DNA of 16,961 nt from Cymbomonas tetramitiformis (lineage: Eukaryota > Chlorophyta > Pyramimonadophyceae > Pyramimonadales > Pyramimonadaceae), in assembly GCA_001247695.2 (NCBI GenBank), contig LGRX02015511.1, positions 1 through 16,961 of the forward strand, read 5' to 3'. Within the stretch, counting starts at the first letter, position 1; each line of letters starts with the position of its first letter. Below are positions 16,250 to 16,961 of this stretch, one piece after another. A program made the position numbers and the translations under genes. The notes under the pieces were generated by a model, which saw only the letters and a program-made list of their open reading frames with translations, was not told the DNA's origin and searched no databases.

Positions 16250-16961
16250 CCGCACCCCTCACACACCGTCACGTGCCGATGCCGCGCCGGCGCCCTCACG
16301 CCTCGCCACGTGCCGATACGGTGCCACCACCCTCGTACCCTGCCACGTGCCAATGCGGCGCTGCCACCCTCGCAAACCGGCACGTGCCAATACCTCGTCG
16401 CCACATGCCAATACTGCGACTGCGCCCTCCCACCCCGCCGCGTACCGATACTGCGACTACGACCTCGCATCTCGCCACGTACCGATACTGCGACTGTGCC
16501 CTCGTTTCTCGCCACGTACCGATACTGAGACTACGCCTCGCATCTGCGCCACGTACCATACTGCGCATCAAAGCCTGTAGTCACACGCACCAGCACGCAG
16601 GCTGCGCTGACCCGCCATCGCATCGATACTGCGACTACGCCCTCGCATCCGCCACGTGCCAATATTACTACTACGCCCCTCGTATCTCGGAGGCGCAGAT
16701 ACAGGCACTGCCCGCAGCTCGCCACGTGCACCGATATTGCGACTCACGCCTCCCCGTATCCGCCACGTGCCAATATTGCGACTACCACCTCGCATCTCGC
16801 CACGTACCGATACTGCGACTGTGCCCTCGTATCTCGCCACGTGCCGATACTGCGACTACGCCCTCGTATCTCGCCACGTGCCGATACTGCGACTGTGCCC
16901 TCGCATCTCGCCACGTGCCGATACTGCGACTACGCCCGCGTATCTCGCCACGTGCCGATAC
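16250..16961. repeat. 37-bp satellite array with CACGTG/CACGTA motif, running off the window
   Basis: The CACGT anchor occurs at 16270, 16307, 16344 and 16381 and again at 16801, 16838, 16875, 16912 and 16949, always 37 bp apart. A typical unit reads CTCGCCACGTGCCGATACTG followed by CGACTACGCCCTCGTAT. Units in the middle (16400-16790) carry indels and substitutions, while the right-hand units are nearly uniform. Variable positions are mainly CACGTG versus CACGTA and ACTACG versus ACTGTG. The array continues past base 16961. Long minus- and plus-strand frames across it are artefacts of the low stop content. Confidence 0.95.

Noticed and set aside
16054..16961. Open frames on both strands through the 37-bp satellite
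   Set aside because: Repetitive translations such as GTWR...QSQY simply mirror the satellite; no start context, domain or exon structure supports them.
16250..16961. CRISPR-like array
   Set aside because: Units are contiguous 37-bp tandem repeats without unique spacers, and the surrounding DNA is eukaryotic with spliced genes.

Overview
This window is eukaryotic nuclear DNA. Several reading frames join only through GT..AG introns of about 110-490 bp, there are no bacterial ribosome-binding sites or operon signals, and the recognisable proteins belong to eukaryotic transposon families. The lineage cannot be fixed from the sequence. The GC-rich coding DNA, the minisatellites and a TGTAA motif downstream of the transposase would suit a green alga, but this is a weak inference. 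Almost everything that can be identified is a mobile element or tandem repeat.

Left part (1-about 9,860): one block of plus-strand genes that I read as a large DNA transposon of the EnSpm/CACTA-Plavaka (TNP2-like) kind, ends not located. It starts with a 262-bp tandem repeat. Then come an OTU-fold cysteine protease gene (567-1361), an unrecognised two-part gene with a Cys-rich N-terminal region, five in-phase 87-bp repeats and a long C-terminal region (1921-4811), a gene with two copies of a putative winged-helix domain and an acidic tail (5185-6213), and a three-exon TNP2/Plavaka-like transposase (6346-9695). The second catalytic Asp, the PMH-like motif and the ER..G Glu are visible; the first catalytic Asp is not.

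Middle part (about 9,950-12,450, minus strand): a lower-GC, truncated hAT-type element. Its spliced protein has an N-terminal chromodomain, a BED-type zinc finger and the first half of a hAT RNase-H-like transposase core. It stops just after the second catalytic Asp, where an array of TTTACC/GGTAAA motifs begins. The other side carries 33-bp repeats rich in CGATT.

Next (12,416-14,026, plus strand): a 5'-truncated tyrosine recombinase gene followed by two 141-bp direct repeats flanking a unique 289-bp segment. This matches the B1-A2-B2 split direct repeats at the 3' end of Ngaro/PAT-type DIRS retrotransposons. The recombinase keeps both Arg and the Tyr but has Phe where the HxxR His should be.

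Right part (14,027-16,961): about 1.5 kb with no recognisable gene, a 27-bp minisatellite, a short possible exon, and a 37-bp satellite carrying a CACGTG/CACGTA motif that runs off the window.

The main candidate for something new is the left cluster: a TNP2-type transposase with an OTU protease and two further accessory genes. Second is the chromodomain-BED-hAT fusion.
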